DNA of 64,000 bases, taken from the NCBI GenBank assembly GCA_023436145.1, contig JAEZKP010000045.1, positions 54,503 through 118,502 of the forward strand, written 5' to 3'. The position numbers and the translations under genes are program-made. Source of the DNA: Fibrobacterota bacterium. GTDB taxonomy: Bacteria > Fibrobacterota > Chitinivibrionia > Chitinivibrionales > Chitinispirillaceae. The notes under the pieces were generated by a model. It was not told the origin of the DNA and searched no databases. It worked only from the letters and a program-made list of their open reading frames with translations. This document shows positions 9,117 to 17,458 of the stretch, in pieces (positions within the stretch are counted from its first letter, which is position 1; every line of letters starts with the position of its first letter).

Positions 9117-12026
9117 TTACATTATTGTGATTTCAAGGCCGCTGTCATTAACTGAAAATGGAATTACTGATGCATTTTTCTCTTCCTGATTACCTAAAAA
9201 TTCCCTTAAAGTGGTTGCACTTTGGATATCCGGAGAAAGGAAAAGAGCATAACTACCACCACTGGCGCCTGTAAACTTAACTGCAGTATCACAGGAGAGA
9301 GCTTTTTTAAGCAGTTTATCAAGAACCGGATTTTCGTTAGCAGGAAATATCAGACTGCCTGCTTTGCGTGTGGAATCAATGATATTGGCCAGACTCCGCA
9401 GGTTGTTAGTTTCAATAGCTACACGTGCATCTTTAGCCAGTTGTTTCAAATAGTGTAAGGTGATGTCGACTGAAGGGATGTGTGCATTCATTTTCCGGCT
9501 GGCTTCAGTCATGATCTGATCAGATGGGCGGGAAAGACCGGTGTAGTATAAAGTAAAAAGGTCCAGGTTGGATGATATAAAAGAGGAATCAAGATGGTAA
9601 ATTAAAGGATCGGGTATCAGCCCCGGTTTGCTTTCGATAAGTTTCAGCCCCCCGGTTATTCCCCCAAGTTGATCCTGCCATCCACCGCCGGCTTTGAGAC
9701 GCTGTTCCAGGCTTATTATGGTGTGGATCTGGTTTTTAAGGTCAAATTGTTTACCAAGAAGCTGGTAAATAGCTGCCAGAATGGTTGATGCAAGGATAGA
9801 AGATGTTCCAAGCCCAGAACCCTGAGCTATGGGGCAGAAGGTAGTCAATTCTATTCCAAATCCGATCTCTTCCAGCAGATTTTGAAGTGAAGGCCGGTTC
9901 TGATGGAATCTTCTGGCAAACCCTGCCTCAGAAAGAACCGATTTTTGAAGTGAAAATAACGGTGAGGTTTCTGAAGGTTCCAGATGCTGGAAGTCGGTAA
10001 TTTTCTGGTGGACTCCTTTGTCAATGGAAAAGAGAAGAATTTCCGGAGATTGGATCTTTCGGCAAAAAACCTGGACAGGTGGTTTGTTATAGAGGTTTGC
10101 TGAAAAGTTTAATACTGCCCCACCGTATTGAAGGGTATAGGGAGGCATATCTGTCCAGCCGCCTGAAATATCGATCCTTACAGGGCATTGCGCCAGAACC
10201 GTTTTCTCCATTCCGGGGCCCTGATTTATGAACCTGAAAGGATCATAAATCTCCTTCTCTGAAATCCGGAAACCCGGTTTGATGTCATCAGACAAATTGG
10301 GAGAAATCTCTTCAAGGAGTCGGTTTCTGTAAAGTTTAAGCAGATAGTTATCTGTGGAGTGGTAAAATTCACTTAATTTCTCAATAGGAGGATTACTGCA
10401 AAAGGCAGCAGTAAAATCGTGCAGACTGGTGGTATTCCACCCTTTACCATTTAGAATCTGTTTTCTGAGAAGAATACTGCGGATCTTATTTCGCAACTGG
10501 TCACGATCAATGGGATCGGTGAGAGAATTTATTTGATTAATCGAGTAACGCTCTGCAGAGCGAAAATGCGTGCTCCACTTCTGGCCCGGAGCAGTTGTCC
10601 AGTATTCTGAAAGGAACTCATCTGAACAATCTCTCACAAAAAGTCTGGCACTTAACAGATTCCATGATTCCCCTTTTTTCCAAATGTCCTCATTTGTCAA
10701 ATGACGCTCTTCCAGCCAGAGTTTAAGAGGTTTTCCGCAAAAAATGATCTCACTGTAAGGCATGTCAAACCCGAAAGTATCTTCAATTCCGGTGACAATT
10801 TTTATACTGCCATTACTCAGGGAACGCTGATCGATGCAAATCCCTTCCGGGATAGTATAATCACAACTCCAGTTGCTGATTCCTGCAAAAAGATTGTTAC
10901 CCAACGCATTTTCCAGAGTACAATTCTGAACTGATTCTCCCAGAATTAGTTTGTGATTTCCAAGTGGGAGAGAAAATTGATGTGAGTTATAAATGATTAC
11001 ATCCTGAGTGTCTGAAATCTCTAATTCCTGGAAATCACGTGCATAAAATAACCGGATCTCTTTTCTGCGCAGCTCCATACATGATTGGAAATAATCCGAT
11101 ACAGTCGAAAGAGGAAGGAATGTGGCAGAATGGGCAATGTGAGCCTGAAGATTAAATTTACTGAAGATATCAAAAAGCTGTGATAGCAAATCATCTGGCA
11201 GCGAAGATCTGCTTGAAACCTGTGAACAAAAAGAATCATAATCGATACCTAGAAGCGTCGCGGTGATCAGTTCCAGATATAAACTGAAAGAAACCGAACC
11301 GGTCTCTAGAAGATCAGAAAATGTCCCCTGGCCAGAAGTACTCAATTCAGATGCAGCGGTAAAAGCGGAAATAAAATTTTTACTGAAAGAGATTATCCCC
11401 ATATCTACAGCGCATTCACCAGTACCTTCCAGAAGAGCATTTTTACGAAGAAACCCGATATCAGTCTTCTGAAAATAGTTGACTATATTAGATCTGTAGG
11501 AATCGAACTTGAAAACGCCATGATTCACTGCTTTTGAGAGGGGGGCCCTTACTGCAAAACCACAGATATCACCACGGTTTTCTTCAAGCTCTGCAGTTTC
11601 GAAATCCGCGATTACATCTGCTGAAATAGTAACCACCTCTCCATTGTTCCAGGGGTATTTTAAAAACAGACTTAAATGCAGATCTAAAACTACCGGTGGA
11701 TTGACACTGCTGGATGGGAGTGGAAGAGGTGTAAAAAGAATCCCTTCTGGTGCAAAAAAGGGTATTTGGTAGTGCTTTTTCCCAGCATGAATGATCAGAA
11801 TTTTTTCATCCTCTCTTCTGAAACCACCTTTCTGCTGGTATTTTTTTAAAGCCAGTATAGTTGCGCCACCACTTCCGATATTTCCTTGTTGCGGATCGGC
11901 ATACACCAAAAAATTAATCACAGGTGGGTAAAGGCCATGATCAATACGTTTTTTGATCAGTTTGCGGTAAACATCTGCCTGCTTTTCTGAAAAAGTGGTG
12001 ATGATACAGGTGTTGAACATGGACAT
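9117..12026 (-). CDS. fkp: Bifunctional L-fucokinase / fucose-1-phosphate guanylyltransferase
   Basis: Protein of 969 residues, close to the 949 of the Bacteroides fragilis Fkp. The N-terminal half fits the guanylyltransferase (IGSGGATILAL near residue 60). The C-terminal third is a GHMP kinase with CPVRIDISGGWTDMPPY and the ATP loop PIAQGSGLGTSSILAS near residue 730, followed by GGGWQDQLGG and KFTGASGGSYALFL. In known examples the enzyme converts free L-fucose to fucose-1-phosphate and then to GDP-fucose in the cytoplasm. I place the start at the ATG at 12026, where AGGAGG lies 10 bases upstream, rather than 39 codons earlier. No fucosyltransferase or fucose permease is adjacent. Confidence 0.9.
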   Translation of the reverse strand: MSMFNTCIITTFSEKQADVYRKLIKKRIDHGLYPPVINFLVYADPQQGNIGSGGATILALKKYQQKGGFRREDEKILIIHAGKKHYQIPFFAPEGILFTPLPLPSSSVNPPVVLDLHLSLFLKYPWNNGEVVTISADVIADFETAELEENRGDICGFAVRAPLSKAVNHGVFKFDSYRSNIVNYFQKTDIGFLRKNALLEGTGECAVDMGIISFSKNFISAFTAASELSTSGQGTFSDLLETGSVSFSLYLELITATLLGIDYDSFCSQVSSRSSLPDDLLSQLFDIFSKFNLQAHIAHSATFLPLSTVSDYFQSCMELRRKEIRLFYARDFQELEISDTQDVIIYNSHQFSLPLGNHKLILGESVQNCTLENALGNNLFAGISNWSCDYTIPEGICIDQRSLSNGSIKIVTGIEDTFGFDMPYSEIIFCGKPLKLWLEERHLTNEDIWKKGESWNLLSARLFVRDCSDEFLSEYWTTAPGQKWSTHFRSAERYSINQINSLTDPIDRDQLRNKIRSILLRKQILNGKGWNTTSLHDFTAAFCSNPPIEKLSEFYHSTDNYLLKLYRNRLLEEISPNLSDDIKPGFRISEKEIYDPFRFINQGPGMEKTVLAQCPVRIDISGGWTDMPPYTLQYGGAVLNFSANLYNKPPVQVFCRKIQSPEILLFSIDKGVHQKITDFQHLEPSETSPLFSLQKSVLSEAGFARRFHQNRPSLQNLLEEIGFGIELTTFCPIAQGSGLGTSSILASTILAAIYQLLGKQFDLKNQIHTIISLEQRLKAGGGWQDQLGGITGGLKLIESKPGLIPDPLIYHLDSSFISSNLDLFTLYYTGLSRPSDQIMTEASRKMNAHIPSVDITLHYLKQLAKDARVAIETNNLRSLANIIDSTRKAGSLIFPANENPVLDKLLKKALSCDTAVKFTGASGGSYALFLSPDIQSATTLREFLGNQEEKNASVIPFSVNDSGLEITIM

Positions 12027-12197
12027 TTTGATTAGTCCTCCTGAATATCTGAAGAAGCCAAATCTATACATGCAATTATTTCTGAAAAATATATCGAAAC
12101 CCTGTGGCAATGCCATAAGCCTTCTGCCAGAGGACCATACCAACCTTTACATAAACAGAAATTTCAGGAGGTAACCAAAAGAAAAAAGAAGGATTGT

Positions 12198-13397
12198 TTA
12201 CCACAACAATGGCAGATATCTACCGCCATTATTTCTCCCGTTTTGGATTATGTAGATGCCCGAAGATAGTCTATGTGGTGATTTCTGTATTTCAGACAGT
12301 TGTTTTTCAACTAATCTGCCTGATAAGTCATAAAGCAGCTGGGTCTTTTTGATTTTAGGCACAGGTTTTTCCGGTGCACTGTCACCAGTTATCCATATAG
12401 GTGCAGTAAATGCCAGCTCTCCCCTGAAGTTTTTGGTTTTTAAAAAATAATAAGTATTGCTGCTATCCTCTTTATCGAAATGATGAGTCCAATTGACAGT
12501 ATGATCCATACAAGGAAAGGATGCAACTACTTTTCCTCCATTACCAATGATCTGTACTGAAGTTATTTTATCGTAGGAGTCAAATGTGTCAGGATCCAGC
12601 AATTCTATTTTGGCCACAAATTGTGAGGACCTGGGTATTTCCGATCCCATAATGGAATCATTGATGAAAAAGTTAATATGTAGATTGCTGTTCTCGGTAG
12701 CATATACACGATGCTTTCTTATTGCTGCAAAAAGCTCTTCACGTGTCAAACCTGTTGCTATTATAGCAGTTCTTCTGTCATAGCCCTTAATCCACTTTGC
12801 ATTATGGTTGTCAGAATTTGCGGCAGGAGCAATGTGCCATCCTTTATCAAGTGCTTTGATGTAACTGGATTCGTATAACTCATTGCGTTTGTCATTTATG
12901 ATCTCAAGCAGGTTTATAACTTTATCCAGTTCAGGAGTATATCCTGTAAAATTGTCGAACTCGCTACTGAATTCCAGAGGATGATTCCATTGGGCAATAC
13001 ACAGACTATCCTCAGCAATAAGAGAATAGAAAGCCTTCCTGTCCATCGCTTCAGTTACGACCCACTGTGTATTGAAAATATTCATATGTCCCCAGGATCT
13101 GGTCATCTCAAAAGCGGCAATGGCTACAAACTGATTCATGGTATTTTCATCTGCGGCGATTTTAATACTATCAAAGTAAGACTTTTCGTAATAGGAGTGA
13201 TCGGTTACTGCCATAAAATCGGCTCCGTATTTACGCGCCTGTACGTATGCCTGTGTAGGAGTTCCCTTTCCATCCGAAAAAGAGGTGTGTGAGTGTAAAT
13301 CTCCAAAATAAATATGATAATTCTGGGGGAAGACTGATGCGATTAAGAGAACAAGAATATTGCCTGATAAAAAAGATAAATTCATTTTAAAATGCAT
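12198..13397 (-). CDS. Secreted PHP-domain metallohydrolase (CehA/McbA-like)
   Basis: Protein of 399 residues with an N-terminal signal peptide (hydrophobic run LSFLSGNILVLLIASVF). The PHP domain begins at about residue 30 with FGDLHSHTSFSDGKGTP, giving the metal-binding HxH pair, and continues with ADFMAVTDHSYY and later ANSDNHNAKW. The family hydrolyses phosphoesters or carbamates; the substrate here is unknown. The last 50 residues (LLYDLSGRLV, then LSSGIYII) resemble a C-terminal sorting tail of the type found in secreted FCB proteins, which is inference. A ribosome site AGAGAG lies before the ATG. Confidence 0.8.
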   Translation of the reverse strand: MHFKMNLSFLSGNILVLLIASVFPQNYHIYFGDLHSHTSFSDGKGTPTQAYVQARKYGADFMAVTDHSYYEKSYFDSIKIAADENTMNQFVAIAAFEMTRSWGHMNIFNTQWVVTEAMDRKAFYSLIAEDSLCIAQWNHPLEFSSEFDNFTGYTPELDKVINLLEIINDKRNELYESSYIKALDKGWHIAPAANSDNHNAKWIKGYDRRTAIIATGLTREELFAAIRKHRVYATENSNLHINFFINDSIMGSEIPRSSQFVAKIELLDPDTFDSYDKITSVQIIGNGGKVVASFPCMDHTVNWTHHFDKEDSSNTYYFLKTKNFRGELAFTAPIWITGDSAPEKPVPKIKKTQLLYDLSGRLVEKQLSEIQKSPHRLSSGIYIIQNGRNNGGRYLPLLW

Positions 13398-13417
13398 AAT
13401 TTGCTCTCTTAAAACAG

Positions 13418-13684
13418 TTTCTGTTTAAACTGAACGATGCTATTTGATTTGTCATTCCCGGGCCTGCCCGCTATTCCCTCTGTCCCGATGATTTCCTACC
13501 GGGATAGCTGAGTGTGGTTATACGAAGCGTGTTACCTGTCCACCGCAGTAGTCTGCTACGGAAGGTGGACGGAAGGTGGACGGAAGGTGATGAAACTGGA
13601 ATCCATCTTTTTACTTTGTTCTTTAGAATGGATGCCCGATAAAACAACGCGGGCATGACGGATTCAGGACATTTTAAACAGAAA
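13418..13684. mobile_element. MITE-like element, copy 1 (267 bp)
   Basis: The element is bounded by perfect 12-base inverted repeats, TTTCTGTTTAAA at 13418-13429 and its complement at 13673-13684. It contains no gene. Its right half (13600-13667), read on the minus strand, matches 51086-51154: both have GTCATGCCCG, then TATCGGGCATCCAT, then AAAAAGATGGATTCC. Its left half contains further hairpin-forming CCCG/CGGG segments and a GGAAGGTGGAC unit repeated in tandem near 13559-13590. It sits between the PHP gene and the lamin-tail operon and fills the otherwise gene-free 13398-13707 gap. Confidence 0.65.
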
Positions 13685-13707
13685 TTAAATCACTTTCTCA
13701 AAGGATA

Positions 13708-15300
13708 TCAATCCCTACCGGGCGAAAGGAGACCGGCAATCCAGTTATTTGGGTCATCAGAAAACTGATTATAATTTTTGCGTATCAATGCCATGCCCTT
13801 CCCGTCTGCCTCCTTAGGCCATAATTTTCCGTCCTGGTAAGCTACATTTTCTACTGCCATGTATGGGACCCTTACTTCTGTGATTTCTGTATTTGGCTCT
13901 AATGGTTTAAGTAGTGTAATTGTATCACCACTGTTTCTTAGCCCTCCCAAAGCAGTATTGAATATTCTGACTTCAGCAGGAACATTATAGTAAGCTCTGA
14001 AATCTTCCACAGAGATTGTGTCTGAACTGACAATAACAATTTCGCCACTTTTAAGTGCAACATTTACCGGGAAAGTAAAATCGAATCCCTTGATTTTCCA
14101 GGTATTTACCGGGTGTTTGGGATCAAACAAAGGAACTGTAGCATTACTGATATTTTTGATTTCGATGTACTCATCCCTGCCGTTTTGAGCATTGTACATG
14201 ATCTCAGTAATAATTACTTCCCCTAAAAGAGGTGGAGAATTGGGAGCTCCCAGGGTTGCCTGCTGAAGTGAGGTGAAACGTTCTTCACCAGCACTATTAA
14301 CATAGCGGCCAAAAGTGGCGGCATTCTCGATGGCATTATAAGAAAAGCCGTGAACATAACCGCTGGTTAATAGACTACCAGTTGAAAAAAGATAAACTTC
14401 CTCTCCATTTTCGCTTAAATTGAAAGGGTTTGGTAAAGCTGGGTTATTAAAATCTTTGGAATAAAACACCAGATAACCATCAGGCTGGATTACAGTTTCC
14501 TGTGGAATGCGGAATTTATTGGGAGTGTCTCTTGCATCTGTTAAATACCATCCGCTGATATCAACTGGAAAGCCATTGGGATTATACAATTCTATGGCAT
14601 CTTCTAAAGGCGGGTCGGTATGAGGCATGATTTCATTAATAAAAACAGGTCCCGGATCGGCGCTGCCAGGAGAGCCACCTTTTTTAAAAGAGATTCTCCA
14701 TTGTGATGCCAGGGAAAGATCGACATTTTCCTCCATGGACACCAGAACCAGGGAGTAGTCCGATCCATCCGCAGCAGGAGGCCAGGGACTCTGGTCATCA
14801 TATTCTATAACCAGAAATTCTTTCTCCACAGTTAAATCCATCAGTGCCAATCGTTCTCCGGAATTTTTGAGGTTACCGGAATATTGATCGAATGGTTCGA
14901 AATTGTATCGTTTCTTGAATTCACTTTTATTTGATGCTAGTACCAGAAACTCACCAGGTTTTATAACGGCACCTTTATTAAACCGGTAGCTGATACCGTC
15001 ACTTATGGAAACATTGTCAAGGGAGATCGTCTCTTTCCCTCTGTTGTAAAGCTCAATGAATTCCAGAGCATCGACCAGTGATGTATCCAGGGAGAATGGA
15101 TTATAATGTATTTCGGTGATGATCAGATTGGATAATGATGCTCTGGGTGGGGTGTCCTCGGGTGGATTTATTAATGCACAACCGGTGCACAGATATAAAA
15201 ATGGAAGCAGGTAATTTTTACTTAATATCTTTTTAAATTTCACAGGTGATAGAGAATGGAATATTGCTGAACAGATATTAATTAAAAATGACCAGATCAT
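13708..15300 (-). CDS. Lamin-tail-domain envelope lipoprotein
   Basis: Protein of 530 residues. A long N-terminal segment ends in PFLYLCTGCALINPP, suggesting lipidation at a cysteine. Three lamin-tail-like units follow: NLIITEIHYNPFS with EFIELYNRG, then VFINEIMPHTDPP with AIELYNPNGFPVDISGWYLTD, then EVIITEIMYNAQNG with EYIEIKN. The ends of the domains carry the usual GxSLxR-like closing strands (GKGMALIRKN). Lamin-tail domains on bacterial surface proteins have no assigned activity. This is the last gene of the operon, overlapping the VTC gene by 4 bases, with GGAGGA just upstream of its ATG. Confidence 0.85.
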   Translation of the reverse strand: MIWSFLINICSAIFHSLSPVKFKKILSKNYLLPFLYLCTGCALINPPEDTPPRASLSNLIITEIHYNPFSLDTSLVDALEFIELYNRGKETISLDNVSISDGISYRFNKGAVIKPGEFLVLASNKSEFKKRYNFEPFDQYSGNLKNSGERLALMDLTVEKEFLVIEYDDQSPWPPAADGSDYSLVLVSMEENVDLSLASQWRISFKKGGSPGSADPGPVFINEIMPHTDPPLEDAIELYNPNGFPVDISGWYLTDARDTPNKFRIPQETVIQPDGYLVFYSKDFNNPALPNPFNLSENGEEVYLFSTGSLLTSGYVHGFSYNAIENAATFGRYVNSAGEERFTSLQQATLGAPNSPPLLGEVIITEIMYNAQNGRDEYIEIKNISNATVPLFDPKHPVNTWKIKGFDFTFPVNVALKSGEIVIVSSDTISVEDFRAYYNVPAEVRIFNTALGGLRNSGDTITLLKPLEPNTEITEVRVPYMAVENVAYQDGKLWPKEADGKGMALIRKNYNQFSDDPNNWIAGLLSPGRD

Positions 15301-16175
15301 ACGTCCTCCGGAAAAAACTCATCACTCAATGATGCTTTGCTTCTATTAAATAACCCGTCAAAGGAATAACGGGTGAAGACACCTCTTAAGCAGGTGGAAA
15401 ATTTTGAAAATCCGGTCCTCTGTAAATTGAAAGCTCTGACCAGATCAATCATCCACAGCGGGACAAATGAGGTATAGCATTTCAATTCCAGAATAACAGA
15501 ACTGCAGCTGTCACTACCTACAGGAAGATCACAGGGAACCATCATTTCCTCCACCGGTAAAGGTGAATATTCTTTTTGAGCTTTATAGCGCAGGTTGATA
15601 TCGAAGGTGACACGTGCATATTCATCATAATTGGAAAAAAAAGCCTGACGGCGGTATTGCACAAGTACAACCGGCTGTGCATTGTATTTTAAGGCTGTGC
15701 GATAAAAAAGATCTCTGCGCGTTGAATTTTTTGAATCATCCGAATCTGGTGGTAGACCTTTAGTGGCGGAAAAATATTGTGCCCATTCAGGATCATCGAC
15801 TCTTGCACGTGTTTTGCGTACGATGTCTCCTATGCGCTGCTTTATTTCAAAGAAATAGGGGAAAGATGGATTGTCTCCATAGGATCTGATACGCATGTTA
15901 AAACGTCTTTCCGCTTTCAACATACGTTGGCGGAGGAAAAGGAAGTCAGGAGTATCAAAATAAAGACTGTTGATTCTGTAATATTTATCAGGAGATAAAG
16001 CAGAGTATTTATCGTATGAACAATAGGGAAGAATAAACTGAACTATAGGTTCCACCATGGAGAGTGGAATGGTGTACTTGGATTCAAACCTATCAAGTAA
16101 AGCTGGTGTTGTGACAGTGGAAGTGCTGACAGCCGGGTTTTTCCTGATTCTGGTTTCCAATTCAAGATTGGTCAT
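15297..16175 (-). CDS. VTC-domain (polyphosphate polymerase-like) protein
   Basis: Protein of 292 residues. Conserved features of the VTC tunnel domain are visible in order: RFESKYTIP, INSLYFDTPDF, MRIRSYG, FFEIKQR, RKTRARV, and near the C-terminus VILELKCY and RTGFSKFST. The basic residues and the two ExK pairs that bind triphosphate in yeast Vtc4 appear retained, so catalytic competence is plausible. No SPX domain and no membrane helix are present. Bacterial VTC proteins are commonly encoded beside DUF4956 and CotH or lamin-tail genes, as here. Whether this one makes polyphosphate or modifies another polymer is not known. Confidence 0.85.
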   Translation of the reverse strand: MTNLELETRIRKNPAVSTSTVTTPALLDRFESKYTIPLSMVEPIVQFILPYCSYDKYSALSPDKYYRINSLYFDTPDFLFLRQRMLKAERRFNMRIRSYGDNPSFPYFFEIKQRIGDIVRKTRARVDDPEWAQYFSATKGLPPDSDDSKNSTRRDLFYRTALKYNAQPVVLVQYRRQAFFSNYDEYARVTFDINLRYKAQKEYSPLPVEEMMVPCDLPVGSDSCSSVILELKCYTSFVPLWMIDLVRAFNLQRTGFSKFSTCLRGVFTRYSFDGLFNRSKASLSDEFFPEDV

Positions 16176-17458
16176 TCAATAATCTCCATATTTTCAGAAA
16201 GAAAATTACGCATCGGTTTTGCTGAAAGTAAGCCGGCATTATCAATAACATACATGTAATTGCGCAAAATTCCATGTTTTATCCAGGTCATGTCGATCTG
16301 ATTTTTAAGGATGTTTTCTTTAATGTCTAATAAAATCAGGGGGTCGATACCCTCGATCTGCAGAAATTTCTTCAGTGATGCTTCAGCATCAACCTGGTTC
16401 ACCCTGGCAGATAAATATCTGTATTGAGCAATCAGCTGGTGCAGATCGGCAAGATCTTTTCTTACCTTTTCACTTAATTCATCCTTAATCTGTTCATAAT
16501 TCTCTGCTTCAGATAAAAGATCCGCTTTGAATTTATTGAGTTGATGGCTGGCCAGAGTCAGATTAGGAATACGGAAACTCAATTCAATGGCAAATGCCTT
16601 ATTCAGATCGTAACTTTTGCCCTGATATTTGCGCTCAAATTCATCCACCCTGTCTCCATTATCATAAAGAAAGCTGAAGGCATCAAAGAACTTGTGAGAC
16701 TGAGCTTTTTCCATATTGAATCTTGATTTAGCCAGATCCATTCTGGTACGGTAAAGTTTCAGGGATGCATTATTTGTGTCCAGGACAAAATTAGTGGTTT
16801 CAATCCGGTTCATGATGGTTTTAATACTTACCAGATCGGAAGTATCAAAACCGGTAAAGTCCGAATCATTCAGGTAGACTCTCGACCTCTGTTCAAGTAC
16901 AGTTATATATTTATCTATTTCCAGGCTGAAGACCGTCTCCTTTGACATGTCTTTTTCTTCTTTTATTAACTTTTCAAGCTGGAAGTCTTCACTGTAGGAT
17001 AATTTTTCCATCACATTTATACGGTCTTCATACAAAGTAAGAAGCTCTTTGTAAAGCACCTTGAGAGCTTTTTGTTCCAAAAGGTCGATAAAGGTAAGAT
17101 ATCTATTATAAACAGCAAAATTAAACAGATACTGTTTTTTAGCCTGTTTGTTATTTATAAGTGCATCATTGTAGCGGTTGCCGGTTCGTGTTTCCTGAAA
17201 ACCCCTTGGTGAGACTTCCAAACTATATCTGAAATCGTCACCATTAAATCCGGTGTTGCGGATTTGAACCTCAATATCATCAATACCAGGTATTCCAGGA
17301 TATGACTTTTTTACAGCGGCATTTTTATTGTCCTGCGATTTAACAACAGGGTCGTTATAGGCAGATAAGATAAATTGTTTGAAAGTAACCTGCCCAGCAC
17401 CGGCTGTGACTGTTGATATCCAGAAAAGGATTGTTGCTAATCGGATTACCTTTTTCAT
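16172..17458 (-). CDS. TolC-like outer membrane efflux protein
   Basis: Protein of 428 residues with a signal peptide (MKKVIRLATILFWISTVTAGAG). The body is dominated by long amphipathic helices, for example residues 105-195 and 330-400, with intervening short beta-rich stretches. This matches the layout of outer membrane efflux (TolC/OEP) proteins, although sequence identity to the family is weak by eye. The start codon overlaps the stop of the HlyD-like gene (ATGA), indicating translational coupling. Its position between a membrane fusion protein and a VTC protein supports a role as the outer membrane channel of the same apparatus. Confidence 0.65.
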   Translation of the reverse strand: MKKVIRLATILFWISTVTAGAGQVTFKQFILSAYNDPVVKSQDNKNAAVKKSYPGIPGIDDIEVQIRNTGFNGDDFRYSLEVSPRGFQETRTGNRYNDALINNKQAKKQYLFNFAVYNRYLTFIDLLEQKALKVLYKELLTLYEDRINVMEKLSYSEDFQLEKLIKEEKDMSKETVFSLEIDKYITVLEQRSRVYLNDSDFTGFDTSDLVSIKTIMNRIETTNFVLDTNNASLKLYRTRMDLAKSRFNMEKAQSHKFFDAFSFLYDNGDRVDEFERKYQGKSYDLNKAFAIELSFRIPNLTLASHQLNKFKADLLSEAENYEQIKDELSEKVRKDLADLHQLIAQYRYLSARVNQVDAEASLKKFLQIEGIDPLILLDIKENILKNQIDMTWIKHGILRNYMYVIDNAGLLSAKPMRNFLSENMEIIE

